This document shows positions 1-8,139 of a stretch of 64,000 nt of DNA, piece after piece. A model generated the notes under the pieces. It saw nothing but the letters and a program-made list of their open reading frames with translations, was not told where the DNA came from and did not search any database. Source of the DNA: Prevotella sp. UBA2456 (GTDB taxonomy: Bacteria; Bacteroidota; Bacteroidia; Bacteroidales; Bacteroidaceae); assembly GCA_002342415.1 (NCBI GenBank), contig DDPY01000022.1:62001-126000 (forward strand), written 5' to 3'. The translations under genes and the position numbers were made by a program. How positions within the stretch are numbered: the first letter of the stretch is position 1; the number at the start of each line of letters is the position of its first letter.

Positions 1-1
1 G

Positions 2-1456
2 ATTCCCGCCCTGATGCTCTTGGGCCTTTGGTTGGCCAAGAGCCTCAATCAGGTGCGTGGTGTGATGGTGGCCGGAGCCTCGTGTCTGCTGGCCCTGTCT
101 GTTTGGCTGACCATCTATTTCGTCCAGCAGCGTGCAGCAGGCAATACTGATGTGATGTTGCTGACGGCTTCCACCCCTTGGTTCAAGCCATTGAATATCG
201 CCTATTCGGTCGGTGTCGACGGCATCTCGGTGGTGATGTTGCTGCTCTCCAGCATCATCGTCTTCACCGGTACCTTTGCCTCGTGGCAGCTGAAACCCAT
301 GACGAAGGAGTATTTCCTGTGGTTCACCCTCCTCTCGACGGGTGTCTATGGCTTCTTCATCTGCACCGATATGTTCACCATGTTCATGTTCTACGAGGTG
401 GCGCTGATTCCCATGTACCTGCTGATTGGTGTCTGGGGCTCGGGCAATAAGGAGTATGCCGCCATGAAGCTGACACTGATGCTGATGGGAGGTTCGGCCC
501 TGCTGATTCTCGGCATCCTCGGTATCTATTACTTCAGCGGTGCCACCACCATGAATGTCAACGAGATTGCCGCCATGCACAATATCCCGGTAGAGACGCA
601 GAAGGTGTTCTTCCCCTTCATCTTCATTGGTTTTGGCGTCTTAGGTGCGCTGTTCCCCTTCCACACATGGTCGCCCGACGGTCATGCCTCAGCGCCTACG
701 GCTGTCTCCATGCTCCACGCCGGCGTGCTGATGAAACTGGGAGGCTATGGCTGTTTCCGTGTTGCCATGTATCTGCTGCCCGATGCAGCCAATGAGCTGG
801 CCTGGATATTCCTTATCCTCACCACCATCTCGGTGGTCTACGGTGCGTTCTCGGCTTGTGTGCAGACCGACCTGAAGTATATCAATGCCTATTCGTCAGT
901 GTCTCACTGCGGACTGGTATTGTTCGCCCTGCTCATGATGACCAAGACGTCTTGTACGGGTGCTATTCTGCAGATGCTCTCGCACGGTCTGATGACGGCG
1001 CTCTTCTTTGCCCTCATCGGTATGATCTACGGCCGCACTCACACCCGCGACATCCGCTATCTGGACGGACTGATGAAGATCATGCCGTTCCTCGCCGTGG
1101 GCTACGTCATTGCCGGTCTGGCCAACCTCGGTCTGCCGGGCTTCTCGGGCTTCATTGCTGAGATGACGATTTTCGTCGGCTCGTTCGAGAATCCCGACCA
1201 GTTCCACCGTGTGGCTACCATCATTGCTTGTACGTCGATTGTCATCACGGCAGTCTACATCCTGCGTGTTGTCGGTAAGATTCTGTATGGCGAGGTGAAG
1301 AATCCTCACTATCTGGAGCTCACCGATGCTACTTGGGACGAGCGTGTTGCCGTCATCTGTCTCATTGCCTGTGTGGCCGGTCTCGGTCTGTTCCCCCTCT
1401 GGGCAAGCAATGTCATCTCAGATGCCGTAGGACCCATCCTCGCGAACATCATCTAA
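2..1456 (+). CDS. nuoM: NADH-quinone oxidoreductase subunit M (5' partial)
   Basis: Membrane proton-pumping subunit of respiratory complex I. The protein is a chain of hydrophobic helices with the antiporter-like signatures of NuoM: the FxxYExxLIPMYLLIG segment with its conserved Glu, LFPFHTWSPDGHASAPTAVS, and LSHGLMTALFF near the middle. The frame is open to the left edge (codons for I-P-A-L precede the first ATG at 14), and NuoM proteins normally begin with a little more N-terminal helix, so the true start is probably just outside the window. nuoN follows 61 bp downstream on the same strand, as at the end of a nuo operon. The family assignment is firm; only the 5' end is missing. Confidence 0.95.
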   Translation: MPALMLLGLWLAKSLNQVRGVMVAGASCLLALSVWLTIYFVQQRAAGNTDVMLLTASTPWFKPLNIAYSVGVDGISVVMLLLSSIIVFTGTFASWQLKPMTKEYFLWFTLLSTGVYGFFICTDMFTMFMFYEVALIPMYLLIGVWGSGNKEYAAMKLTLMLMGGSALLILGILGIYYFSGATTMNVNEIAAMHNIPVETQKVFFPFIFIGFGVLGALFPFHTWSPDGHASAPTAVSMLHAGVLMKLGGYGCFRVAMYLLPDAANELAWIFLILTTISVVYGAFSACVQTDLKYINAYSSVSHCGLVLFALLMMTKTSCTGAILQMLSHGLMTALFFALIGMIYGRTHTRDIRYLDGLMKIMPFLAVGYVIAGLANLGLPGFSGFIAEMTIFVGSFENPDQFHRVATIIACTSIVITAVYILRVVGKILYGEVKNPHYLELTDATWDERVAVICLIACVAGLGLFPLWASNVISDAVGPILANII

Positions 1457-1465
1457 ACGGCACGC

Positions 1466-1511
1466 TAAATAGTAAATAAATCGTAAATAGTAAATCGTTA
1501 AATCGTAAATT
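1466..1511. repeat. Heptamer array TAAATAG/TAAATCG between nuoM and nuoN
   Basis: Degenerate tandem 7-bp units TAAATAG and TAAATCG occupy nearly the whole gap between the nuoM stop and the nuoN start. The same family recurs inside nuoN (1819-1850) and between the LptG-like and DEAD-box genes (62944-62988). Confidence 0.85.
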
Positions 1512-1517
1512 ACGTTT

Positions 1518-2996
1518 ATGGGATATAGTCAATTCTTAAATATGATACCCGAGGCCTTTTTGGTGCTCGCACTGATACTGGTGTTCTTTGCCGACTTCTG
1601 CCTGACTAAAAGTGCGCGCAAGAATGCCGTGCTCAGCAAGCTGACCGGAGCCTTGCTCATCTGTCTGATGCTGCTTTCCACCACGGTGGCTCCCGCTGAG
1701 GCTTTCGGAGGTATGTATGTGGCTACCAAGGCCGCCAATGTGATGAAGATGATCCTGACGCTCGGCACGCTCATCGTGGTCATCATGGCCCAGCCGTGGC
1801 TTGAAGGCGGTAGTCAAGTCGTAAACAGTAAATCGCTAAATGGTAAATACAGTGGCGAGTTCTATATGTTGGTACTGTCTACCTTGCTGGGTATGTTCAT
1901 CATGGTCAGCAGCGGCAACTTCCTGCTCTTCTTCCTCGGACTGGAGACCGCCTCGGTGCCGATGGCCTGTCTGGTGGCTTTCGATAAGTTCAAGAAGAAC
2001 TCGGCCGAGGGTGCTGCCAAGTACATCCTGACGGCTACCTTCTCCAGCGGTGTGATGCTCTACGGCCTGTCGTTCGTCTACGGCTCTGTAGGTACGCTCT
2101 ATTTCGATGATATTGCCCAGCGCATTGCCTTCTTCGCTCAGTATAAGAGCCAGCTGCCGATGCTCATCATGGGACTGGTGTTCTTCTTCAGCGGACTGGG
2201 CTTCAAGCTGTCGCTCGTACCCTTCCATTTCTGGACTGCCGACACCTACGAGGGCGCTCCCACGCCAGTCACGGGTTATCTCTCTGTCGTGTCCAAGGGG
2301 GCTGCCGCCTTTGCCCTGATGGCCATCTTTGTCAAGGCCTTTGGCCCGTTGACGGAGTATTGGGAGTATATGCTCTATATCGTTATCGTGCTCTCCATCA
2401 CCATTGCCAACCTCTTCGCCATCCGTCAGAGTGAGTTGAAGCGATTCATGGCTTTCAGCTCTATCTCTCAGGCTGGCTATATCATGTTGGCGGTGATTGG
2501 TGCCTCGCAGGCTGGCATGGCCTCGCTGATGTACTATGTGCTGGTTTACGTAGTGGCCAACATGGCGGTGTTCACCGTCATCTCTACGGTCGAGCAGAAC
2601 AATGGCGGCACCACTCAGATGTCGAGCTACGACGGACTCTATCAGACCAACCCCAAGCTGGCATTCCTCATGACGCTGGCTCTGTTCTCGCTGGCTGGTA
2701 TTCCGCCTTTCGCCGGTATGTTCTCCAAGTTCTTCGTGTTCATGGCTGCCGCTCAGCAGGGCTCTTTCTGGGCTTACTTCGTCGTGTTCATTGCCTTGGT
2801 CAATACGGTGGTGTCACTCTACTACTATCTGCTCATCGTCAAGGCGATGTATATCAAGCAGACCGACACCCCGCTGCCCACCTTCCGTACGGAGAATAGC
2901 ACGCGGGTGGCCCTCGTGGTCTGCACTGCAGGCATCGTACTCTTTGGTATTTGCTCTTGCATCTACGACTACCTCTTCGCTGCTTCTACAATGTAA
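1518..2996 (+). CDS. nuoN: NADH-quinone oxidoreductase subunit N
   Basis: Last membrane subunit of complex I, an antiporter-like proton-pumping protein of 492 residues, the usual size for the family. Recognisable segments are FFLGLETASVPMACLVAFDK with the conserved Glu, FKLSLVPFHFWTADTYEGAP, and LKRFMAFSSISQAGYIM. It follows nuoM and is followed by a strong terminator, so it ends the operon. Around residues 100-113 there is a hydrophilic insert (VVNSKSLNGK) encoded by a TAAATCG-type heptamer array; the same repeat fills the upstream gap. The insert lies between hydrophobic segments, in a probable loop, which would explain why it is tolerated. Start ATG at 1518 gives the expected N-terminal helix. 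Confidence 0.95.
   Translation: MGYSQFLNMIPEAFLVLALILVFFADFCLTKSARKNAVLSKLTGALLICLMLLSTTVAPAEAFGGMYVATKAANVMKMILTLGTLIVVIMAQPWLEGGSQVVNSKSLNGKYSGEFYMLVLSTLLGMFIMVSSGNFLLFFLGLETASVPMACLVAFDKFKKNSAEGAAKYILTATFSSGVMLYGLSFVYGSVGTLYFDDIAQRIAFFAQYKSQLPMLIMGLVFFFSGLGFKLSLVPFHFWTADTYEGAPTPVTGYLSVVSKGAAAFALMAIFVKAFGPLTEYWEYMLYIVIVLSITIANLFAIRQSELKRFMAFSSISQAGYIMLAVIGASQAGMASLMYYVLVYVVANMAVFTVISTVEQNNGGTTQMSSYDGLYQTNPKLAFLMTLALFSLAGIPPFAGMFSKFFVFMAAAQQGSFWAYFVVFIALVNTVVSLYYYLLIVKAMYIKQTDTPLPTFRTENSTRVALVVCTAGIVLFGICSCIYDYLFAASTM
1819..1850. repeat. Heptamer array inside nuoN
   Basis: Units TAAACAG, TAAATCG, TAAATGG and TAAATAC lie in frame in nuoN and encode the loop residues around VVNSKSLNGK. They are of the same family as the array just upstream of the gene. 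Confidence 0.8.
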
Positions 2997-3015
2997 GCGG
3001 TGATGATGATACGAT

Positions 3016-3061
3016 AAAAAATAATCTCCGATAGCTTTGGTGCTGTCGGAGATTATTTTTT
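3016..3061. terminator. Bidirectional rho-independent terminator after nuoN
   Basis: A stem of about 14 bp (TCTCCGATAGC pairing with GCTGTCGGAGA, one wobble) is extended by A-runs on the left and T-runs on the right. It serves nuoN on the plus strand and the convergent glycosyltransferase on the minus strand, whose stop codon touches it. Confidence 0.92.
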
Positions 3062-4175
3062 ATTGGATGCTTTTGTAAAGTTCTAATAGTTGTGTGGCGG
3101 TCTTGCGCCAGGAGAAGAGCTTGGCACGTTCCAGTCCGACGGCACGCTTCTGTTGGTAGAAAGCCTCGTCCGTCTCCAGCCGTAGCATCATCTGGGCCAT
3201 CTCGTCGCTGTTCTCTGGATGGATGAGGATGGCATCTGGTCCGCCAATCTCGGGCATCGACGACGTGTTGCTGGTGATCACGGGCACCCCGCAGGCCATG
3301 CCCTCTAACAGGGGAATGCCGAAACTCTCGCGTAGCGATGTGTAGAGGAAGGCAAAGGCATTGCAGTAGATGTAGGGCAAGTCGCTGTTGATGATATAGC
3401 CCGGCATGACGATGCTTTCGCGGATGTTCTCAATCCCGTTTCGCTCGATGATGCCGTTCAGATATTCATGGTCCAGGTCGGCCATCAGCAGCTTGCGCTT
3501 GACGGCAGACTGATTCAGGTATTTCGAGTAGGCCATCAGCGTACGCTCCGTGTTCTTCTTCGGATCGGTGTTGCCCAGAAAGAAGAAATAGCCTGGCTCT
3601 GGGATGTATTTCCGATAGATGCCCTCCGTGTCGTCAACGGGCCTGAACCATTCGTTGTAGCCGTTGTAGATCATCGCCATCCGCTCGCGGGGAATCTGCA
3701 GCTTGCGGATGATATTCTCCATCTCAAAGTTCGAGACGGTGATGATTCGGCGGCATTTGTCCAGAATGCGCGGCACTACCAGTCGGCGGTAGAGCCAGCC
3801 CATGTTCTGGTAGAGCGAGTGGTTTTGCTTGTCGCGTGGTTCCAGGAAGATAATGTCGTGCAGGGTCAGTATCAGTGGGATGTCGCACCAAATGGGGGCG
3901 GTGTTGCTCGTGCAGTGCAGGAGCTCTACCCCGTATCTCCTGGCGGCCCTCGGCAGTGCCCACTGCTCCCAGAGCGGGTAGGAGGGACAGTCCAGCTCAA
4001 CGATGTGTACATGAGCCGTGCTTTCCACGCAGCGGTCCTCGCCGGGTTTCACGAAGACAAAGTATTCGTTCTCGTGGTCTATCTGTTGCAGTTCACGTAT
4101 TTCTTGCAGCACCACATAGTCCATGCCGTGCTTGTTCTTGCGGAATATCCGTTGGGCTTCGATACCTATTTTCAT
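3060..4175 (-). CDS. Glycosyltransferase family 4 (GT-B fold)
   Basis: A 371-residue GT4-type glycosyltransferase that probably adds a sugar from a nucleotide donor during surface polysaccharide synthesis. The C-terminal donor-binding half carries the family signature ESFGIPLLE (about residues 283-291) followed by GMACGVPVITSNTSSMPEIGG. The N-terminal half has the usual Rossmann-like start (MKIGIEAQRIF) and LHDIIFLEPRD; around residue 195 is YFFFLGNTDPKKN, typical of the inter-domain link. It lies 21 bp downstream of the acyltransferase gene at 4197 and is probably co-transcribed with it from the promoter at 4813. The gap between the two genes is a heptamer repeat. Sugar specificity cannot be read from the sequence. 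Confidence 0.88.
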   Translation of the reverse strand: MKIGIEAQRIFRKNKHGMDYVVLQEIRELQQIDHENEYFVFVKPGEDRCVESTAHVHIVELDCPSYPLWEQWALPRAARRYGVELLHCTSNTAPIWCDIPLILTLHDIIFLEPRDKQNHSLYQNMGWLYRRLVVPRILDKCRRIITVSNFEMENIIRKLQIPRERMAMIYNGYNEWFRPVDDTEGIYRKYIPEPGYFFFLGNTDPKKNTERTLMAYSKYLNQSAVKRKLLMADLDHEYLNGIIERNGIENIRESIVMPGYIINSDLPYIYCNAFAFLYTSLRESFGIPLLEGMACGVPVITSNTSSMPEIGGPDAILIHPENSDEMAQMMLRLETDEAFYQQKRAVGLERAKLFSWRKTATQLLELYKSIQ

Positions 4176-4177
4176 GT

Positions 4178-4198
4178 AGTTGAGAGTTGAGAGTTCTT
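4178..4198. repeat. Heptamer array AGTTGAG x3 in a gene junction
   Basis: Three AGTTGAG/AGTTCTT units fill the 21-bp gap between the acyltransferase stop and the glycosyltransferase start. Confidence 0.75.
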
Positions 4199-4808
4199 AG
4201 ACCGTTTTGGTGGGGGAGAGGTCTTTGATGATCTTGGCGGGTACTCCGCCGGCCAGCGTGTAGTCTGGCACGTCCTTCGTCACTACGGCGCCCGCTGCGA
4301 TCACACAGTGATTACCGATGGCCACTCCGGGCAGGATGACCGCATTGGCTCCTATCCAGACATCGTCGCCAATGACCACGGGCTTGGTGCTCACCCCCTG
4401 CTCGTCTATTCGCCGGGCAGCATCTCCGAAGTTGTGGTTCAGCGCCGTCACCGTGATGCCCTGGGCCAGGTTGACGTGACTGCCGATGCACACCGGTCCT
4501 ATCACGGTGCAGTGGATGCCGATGCGCGTATAGTCGCCAATGGTCACATCGCCCACGGCATTATTGATGCAGCAGTACGACTCCACCACGCTGCGCCTGC
4601 CCAGCCAGAACCGGCGGTAGGGTGGGGTGTCCATCCTCACGCTATGGTATATCTTCGACCCTCGCCCGCGATGCTGATACAGCGGGGCCAACAGCCTCAC
4701 ATACCAGCGGGGGCGTGCATCCCGCTGGTTCATAATCAGATAGTCTATCCATCGCTTCAGTTTCGGGCTGCCTTTCAGCCCCTGTCTCAGCGCTTCCTTG
4801 TCTTTCAT
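4197..4808 (-). CDS. Left-handed beta-helix acyltransferase (WcaF/maltose acetyltransferase-like)
   Basis: A 203-residue hexapeptide-repeat acyltransferase, probably transferring an acetyl group to a sugar of the polysaccharide. The isoleucine-patch repeats run from about residue 85 (VGDVTIGDYTRIGIHC) through VCIGSHVNLAQG and VVIGDDVWIGANAVILPGV to the end. The presumed catalytic His is in TALNHNFGD, and the closing GGVPAKII segment is typical of the WbbJ/WcaF group. The N-terminal 60 residues are basic and of unknown role. The start at 4808 is immediately downstream of a TAAATTTG promoter element on the minus strand. Likely the first gene of a two-gene unit with the GT4 at 3060. Confidence 0.88.
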   Translation of the reverse strand: MKDKEALRQGLKGSPKLKRWIDYLIMNQRDARPRWYVRLLAPLYQHRGRGSKIYHSVRMDTPPYRRFWLGRRSVVESYCCINNAVGDVTIGDYTRIGIHCTVIGPVCIGSHVNLAQGITVTALNHNFGDAARRIDEQGVSTKPVVIGDDVWIGANAVILPGVAIGNHCVIAAGAVVTKDVPDYTLAGGVPAKIIKDLSPTKTV

Positions 4809-4812
4809 GCAA

Positions 4813-4820
4813 CAAATTTA
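4813..4820 (-). promoter_or_regulatory. Bacteroidetes -7 element (TAAATTTG)
   Basis: Matches the TAnnTTTG element on the minus strand and lies only a few bases before the acyltransferase ATG, so the leader would be very short or absent. It is divergent from the element at 4854. Confidence 0.6.
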
Positions 4821-4853
4821 CGACATATTCTTCATTATTCCAAATTTTTTTGC

Positions 4854-4861
4854 TATTTTTG
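4854..4861 (+). promoter_or_regulatory. Bacteroidetes -7 element (TATTTTTG)
   Basis: TAnnTTTG match ending 4 bases before the ATG at 4866, implying a near-leaderless transcript. It supports 4866 rather than any upstream start. Confidence 0.6.
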
Positions 4862-4865
4862 CAGA

Positions 4866-5996
4866 ATGAAAATACTGTTTCTTGTCTATCATGGCTTCTC
4901 AGAGCATAGCGGAATCTCGAAAAAGATTCACTATCAGGTGAAAGGACTTCGTGAGAATGGTCACGATGTGCGTCTGTGTTACTATGACTTCTCGCCAACG
5001 GGGCATCGCTGCCGTTTTGTTGATGGACAGGTGATTCAGGACTATGGAACGGGCGTCTGGGCTGGTCTGCGCCAGCGGCTGAGCTACGATGGCATCTATG
5101 ACTATTGCCTCCGCGAGGGCATCGAGTTCGTCTATGCCCGCTGCTTCCAGAATGCCAATCCCTGGCTGATACGGTTTTTCAGGAGACTGCGTCAGGCCGG
5201 CATTCGTGCGGTCACCGAGATTCCTACCTATCCGTACGACGAGGAGTTCAGGAACTTCTCGTGCCAGCAGCGCATGCAGCTGAAGATGGACCAGCTTTTC
5301 CGCCATCGTCTATATCGGTATATGGATGCGATGGTCACCTTCTCCGATGCCACTGAAATCTTCGGCCAGCGCACCATCCGCATCTCCAATGGTGTCGACT
5401 TCGACAGCATCCCCTTGCATCAGCCGTCATCCATCAGCCATCATCCATCTTCACTTCACCTAATCGGTGTGGCCGAGGTGCATACCTGGCACGGCTTCGA
5501 CCGGGTGATGGAGGGCCTGGGGCATTATCGGGGCACCGTCCCCGTCTATTTCCATGTGGTGGGTGGGGTGCATCCTAACACGATGAACCACGTTTTCAAG
5601 CCTATTATCGAGAAATATGGGTTACAGGACAGGGTCGTCTTTCACGGTCAGCTTTTTGGCGAGGCTTTAGATGCCGTCTTCAACCAGTGCCAGTTTGCCA
5701 TCGGCTCCCTGGGGCGCCATCGCTCGGGCATCACGGTCATCAAGACCCTCAAGAATCGCGAGTATGCCACCCGTGGCATTCCCTTCATCTATAGCGAGAC
5801 GGACAGCGACTTCGATCATCAGCCCTATGTCATGAAGGCTCCTGCCGACGAGTCGCCGATTGATATTCAGCAGATTATTGACTTCATGGGCCGTTTCACC
5901 ATGCAGCCCACCGACATCCGTCGGACTGTCGGACCTCTCACATGGAAGATTCAGATGCAGCGAGTGGTCGATGCCATCGCTGGTCACAACATATAA
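4866..5996 (+). CDS. Glycosyltransferase, GT-B type (group 1-like)
   Basis: A 376-residue glycosyltransferase-like protein. The N-terminus MKILFLVYHGFSEHSGI is typical of GT4/group-1 enzymes, and NGVDFDSIP followed by LIGVAEVHTWHGFDRV marks the link to the donor-binding domain. The usual E(x7)E motif is not clear; in its place is HRSGITVIKTLKNREYATRG, so the protein is divergent. The frame stays open upstream of 4866, but that part is antisense to the acyltransferase gene and a promoter element lies at 4854, so 4866 is chosen. Residues about 185-198 (HQPSSISHHPSSLH) are a 7-residue repeat encoded by a heptamer array. It is followed 13 bp later by a GT2 gene on the same strand. Confidence 0.78.
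   Translation: MKILFLVYHGFSEHSGISKKIHYQVKGLRENGHDVRLCYYDFSPTGHRCRFVDGQVIQDYGTGVWAGLRQRLSYDGIYDYCLREGIEFVYARCFQNANPWLIRFFRRLRQAGIRAVTEIPTYPYDEEFRNFSCQQRMQLKMDQLFRHRLYRYMDAMVTFSDATEIFGQRTIRISNGVDFDSIPLHQPSSISHHPSSLHLIGVAEVHTWHGFDRVMEGLGHYRGTVPVYFHVVGGVHPNTMNHVFKPIIEKYGLQDRVVFHGQLFGEALDAVFNQCQFAIGSLGRHRSGITVIKTLKNREYATRGIPFIYSETDSDFDHQPYVMKAPADESPIDIQQIIDFMGRFTMQPTDIRRTVGPLTWKIQMQRVVDAIAGHNI
5418..5449. repeat. Heptamer array (CAGCCAT/CATCCAT) inside a glycosyltransferase gene
   Basis: Tandem units of the type ATCAGCC and ATCCATC lie in frame and encode a 7-residue periodic insert (HQPSSIS, HHPSSLH). This is the complement-strand form of the GATGGCT array at 32638-32707. Confidence 0.75.
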
Positions 5997-6009
5997 AAAA
6001 AGAATAGCT

Positions 6010-6864
6010 ATGTCTAACTGGTACGAGAAATACATGACCATCTACGGTCGCCCCTTCAGTGAGGTGCCTCAGGAGGTGATTGACGGCACACGCGAGCGTC
6101 TGGCCCGATTGCAGAGTCCGCAACCGCTGGCCAGCATCGTGGTGATTGCTTACAACGAGGAGACCCATCTGCAAGCCTGTCTTTGGGCTATCAGCGAGAT
6201 TCAGTGCAAATATCCCGTGGAGATTATCGGTGTAGACAATGACTCCAAGGACCGGACGGCAGAAATCTATGAGAAGTCTGGAATCCCCTATTACACCGAG
6301 TACGAGCACTCCTGTGGCTATGCCCGTCGCTGCGGACTGCAACATGCCAAGGGACGCTTCTATTTCGATGTAGACAGCGACACGCTCTATCCGCCCCATT
6401 ACTATGAGGTGATGCTCGACCATCTGTTGAAGCCCGGTGTCAGCTGCGTGTCGGCTACCTGGAGCTATTTCCCCGACGAGAATCACTCGAAGCTCTCGTT
6501 GAAGCTGTTCGAGATGGCCCGCGACCTGTTCCTGTGGATTCAGCATTTCAAGCGTCCTGAGCTTTCCGTCCGTGGACTGGTCTTTGCCTACAATGCCGAC
6601 TATGGCCGGCAGGAACCCTATCGCGTGGACATTATCCGCGGCGAGGACGGCTCTATGGCGTTCAATCTGAAGAAGTACGGCCGCATCGTCTTTGTCCGCG
6701 ACCGCCGCTGCAGGGCCATCACAGGCTATGGCACCATCGGCAACCTGTCGATGTGGCAGAGCTTCCTCAACCATGTGAAGATACAGATGAAAGGCATCAC
6801 CCGCATCTTCCACCAAACCGACCACTATCAAGACAGCGAGGACAATATGGTAAAAAACAAGTGA
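6010..6864 (+). CDS. Glycosyltransferase family 2 (GT-A fold)
   Basis: A 284-residue GT2. The nucleotide-sugar binding start ASIVVIAYNEETHLQACL is at about residues 40-57, the DNDSKDRT segment follows, and the metal-binding motif is in YFDVDSDTLYP near residue 120. IRGEDGSMAFNLKKYGR in the C-terminal half may hold the catalytic base (ED). The start ATG at 6010 follows an A-rich spacer 13 bp after the preceding glycosyltransferase stop; in-frame codons further upstream overlap that gene. Probably co-transcribed with it. The acceptor is unknown. Confidence 0.85.
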   Translation: MSNWYEKYMTIYGRPFSEVPQEVIDGTRERLARLQSPQPLASIVVIAYNEETHLQACLWAISEIQCKYPVEIIGVDNDSKDRTAEIYEKSGIPYYTEYEHSCGYARRCGLQHAKGRFYFDVDSDTLYPPHYYEVMLDHLLKPGVSCVSATWSYFPDENHSKLSLKLFEMARDLFLWIQHFKRPELSVRGLVFAYNADYGRQEPYRVDIIRGEDGSMAFNLKKYGRIVFVRDRRCRAITGYGTIGNLSMWQSFLNHVKIQMKGITRIFHQTDHYQDSEDNMVKNK

Positions 6865-6890
6865 GCGTATGAACGACAGACCATAAACGC

Positions 6891-7895
6891 TTACTTAATA
6901 ATTCTTTCATAGGATTGTATCAGCAGGTCCGTACATGACGATACATTGTATCTGCAGATGAGCTGTTCTCTTAATTTGGGCTGAGATGTATTGTCTTCTA
7001 ATGCTGTCATGATTGCGAGCCCAATCTCGTCAATGTCATAGGGATTCACCAACTGCACATATTCTTTTTCATAATATTCTTTGGGACCTCCCAAGTTAGT
7101 AATTACTATATTGCAGCCATGTATTGCAGCTTCTAAGGCAACAAGACCAACGCCTTCATTAAGACTTGGTAATGCAAAAACTTTTGCCCTGTTATATAGC
7201 GATGTTAATTCAATATCACTAATGAATCCTTTGATTTCTATGTTTGGAGATCCGCCGATGATGGATTGCAGTTTGCGCTCCGATTCAGCATTACCGGTAT
7301 TGCCTGCCAAGATAAGTTTGAATTTGTATTTCTTGGCTGCTTCAATCAGTCTTGGAACGTTTTTTCTTGGCTGAGTCATGGTTCCGACAAACAGACAAAA
7401 GGGCTCTTTTTCTACTGTATTGTCATAGTGATCCTCACGATATGACAGGGGGACGATGGCTATTTTCTTATCCTCAATACCATATCCTCCCCTTAGGTAG
7501 TCAGCTTCATAATTAGTCCTGGCAAGAAAGAGCTTAATGTCTGTCTTCAGTTTCCGGAGAGCATAGTTCTGGGTGAATAAGCGTAGTTTGCTACATCCAA
7601 CATGTGTAGCTAACCGGTATTTCCACATAGGAGTATTGGTATCGATGATAGGTGAAAACACAAAATGGGGGTTGATGCCACTTCCCCAATGTATCATGTC
7701 ATAATTCCATAGTCCAAAGCCAAAAACATGCACAATATCATACGATTTCCAGTCATAATGTCCCCAAGGGTTAATCCGGTCTACTTGGTGTCCTTTCCTT
7801 TCTAACTCTTTGAGCCATATTTCTGCCTGCATCTTACTGCCATCTCCTGCTCCCATGTAGCAGGCCCCTGGATACATGATATATGCGATTTTCAT
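6891..7895 (-). CDS. Glycosyltransferase family 4
   Basis: A 334-residue GT4. The C-terminal domain shows SLNEGVGLVALEAAIHGCNIVITNLGG with the E(x7)E signature (EGVGLVALE) and a preceding FCLFVGTMTQPRKNVPRLIEA strand-helix unit typical of the second Rossmann domain. The N-terminus MKIAYIMYPGACYMGAGDGSK contains the glycine-rich acceptor-side loop. The gene is visibly richer in A+T than the glycosyltransferases at 4866-6864, suggesting a different history within the locus. It is transcribed alone from a TATATTTG element at 7918 and converges with the GT2 at 6010. Confidence 0.87.
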   Translation of the reverse strand: MKIAYIMYPGACYMGAGDGSKMQAEIWLKELERKGHQVDRINPWGHYDWKSYDIVHVFGFGLWNYDMIHWGSGINPHFVFSPIIDTNTPMWKYRLATHVGCSKLRLFTQNYALRKLKTDIKLFLARTNYEADYLRGGYGIEDKKIAIVPLSYREDHYDNTVEKEPFCLFVGTMTQPRKNVPRLIEAAKKYKFKLILAGNTGNAESERKLQSIIGGSPNIEIKGFISDIELTSLYNRAKVFALPSLNEGVGLVALEAAIHGCNIVITNLGGPKEYYEKEYVQLVNPYDIDEIGLAIMTALEDNTSQPKLREQLICRYNVSSCTDLLIQSYERIIK

Positions 7896-7917
7896 TTTCT
7901 TTTATGATTAGTTTTTG

Positions 7918-7925
7918 CAAATATA
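7918..7925 (-). promoter_or_regulatory. Bacteroidetes -7 element (TATATTTG)
   Basis: TAnnTTTG match on the minus strand 23 bases upstream of the GT4 start at 7895. Confidence 0.6.
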
Positions 7926-8131
7926 CAAAAAAAATATAAGATAGTTGTTTTTTCATAGTAAAAATGTGTGTTTTGCGTCCGATTTAGTAAAAAATAGACC
8001 GCTTGGCAAAAGATTGGCAGCAACTCTTTGAAAGTTTATAATTTTTTCGTAACTTTGGCTTCGCCGAACTTACTTTTCGTTCGGAAATGAAATAAAAAGC
8101 TATTTTTCTTTCATTTCTCTCACTTATTTTG

Positions 8132-8139
8132 TATCTTTG
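8132..8139 (+). promoter_or_regulatory. Bacteroidetes -7 element (TATCTTTG)
   Basis: TAnnTTTG match upstream of the GT2 at 8282, with a long leader of about 140 bases that contains the short reading frame remnant. Confidence 0.55.

Noticed and set aside
4308..4865. Long N-terminal extension of the glycosyltransferase at 4866
   Set aside because: It is the antisense of the acyltransferase gene, has no family similarity, and a promoter element lies at 4854.
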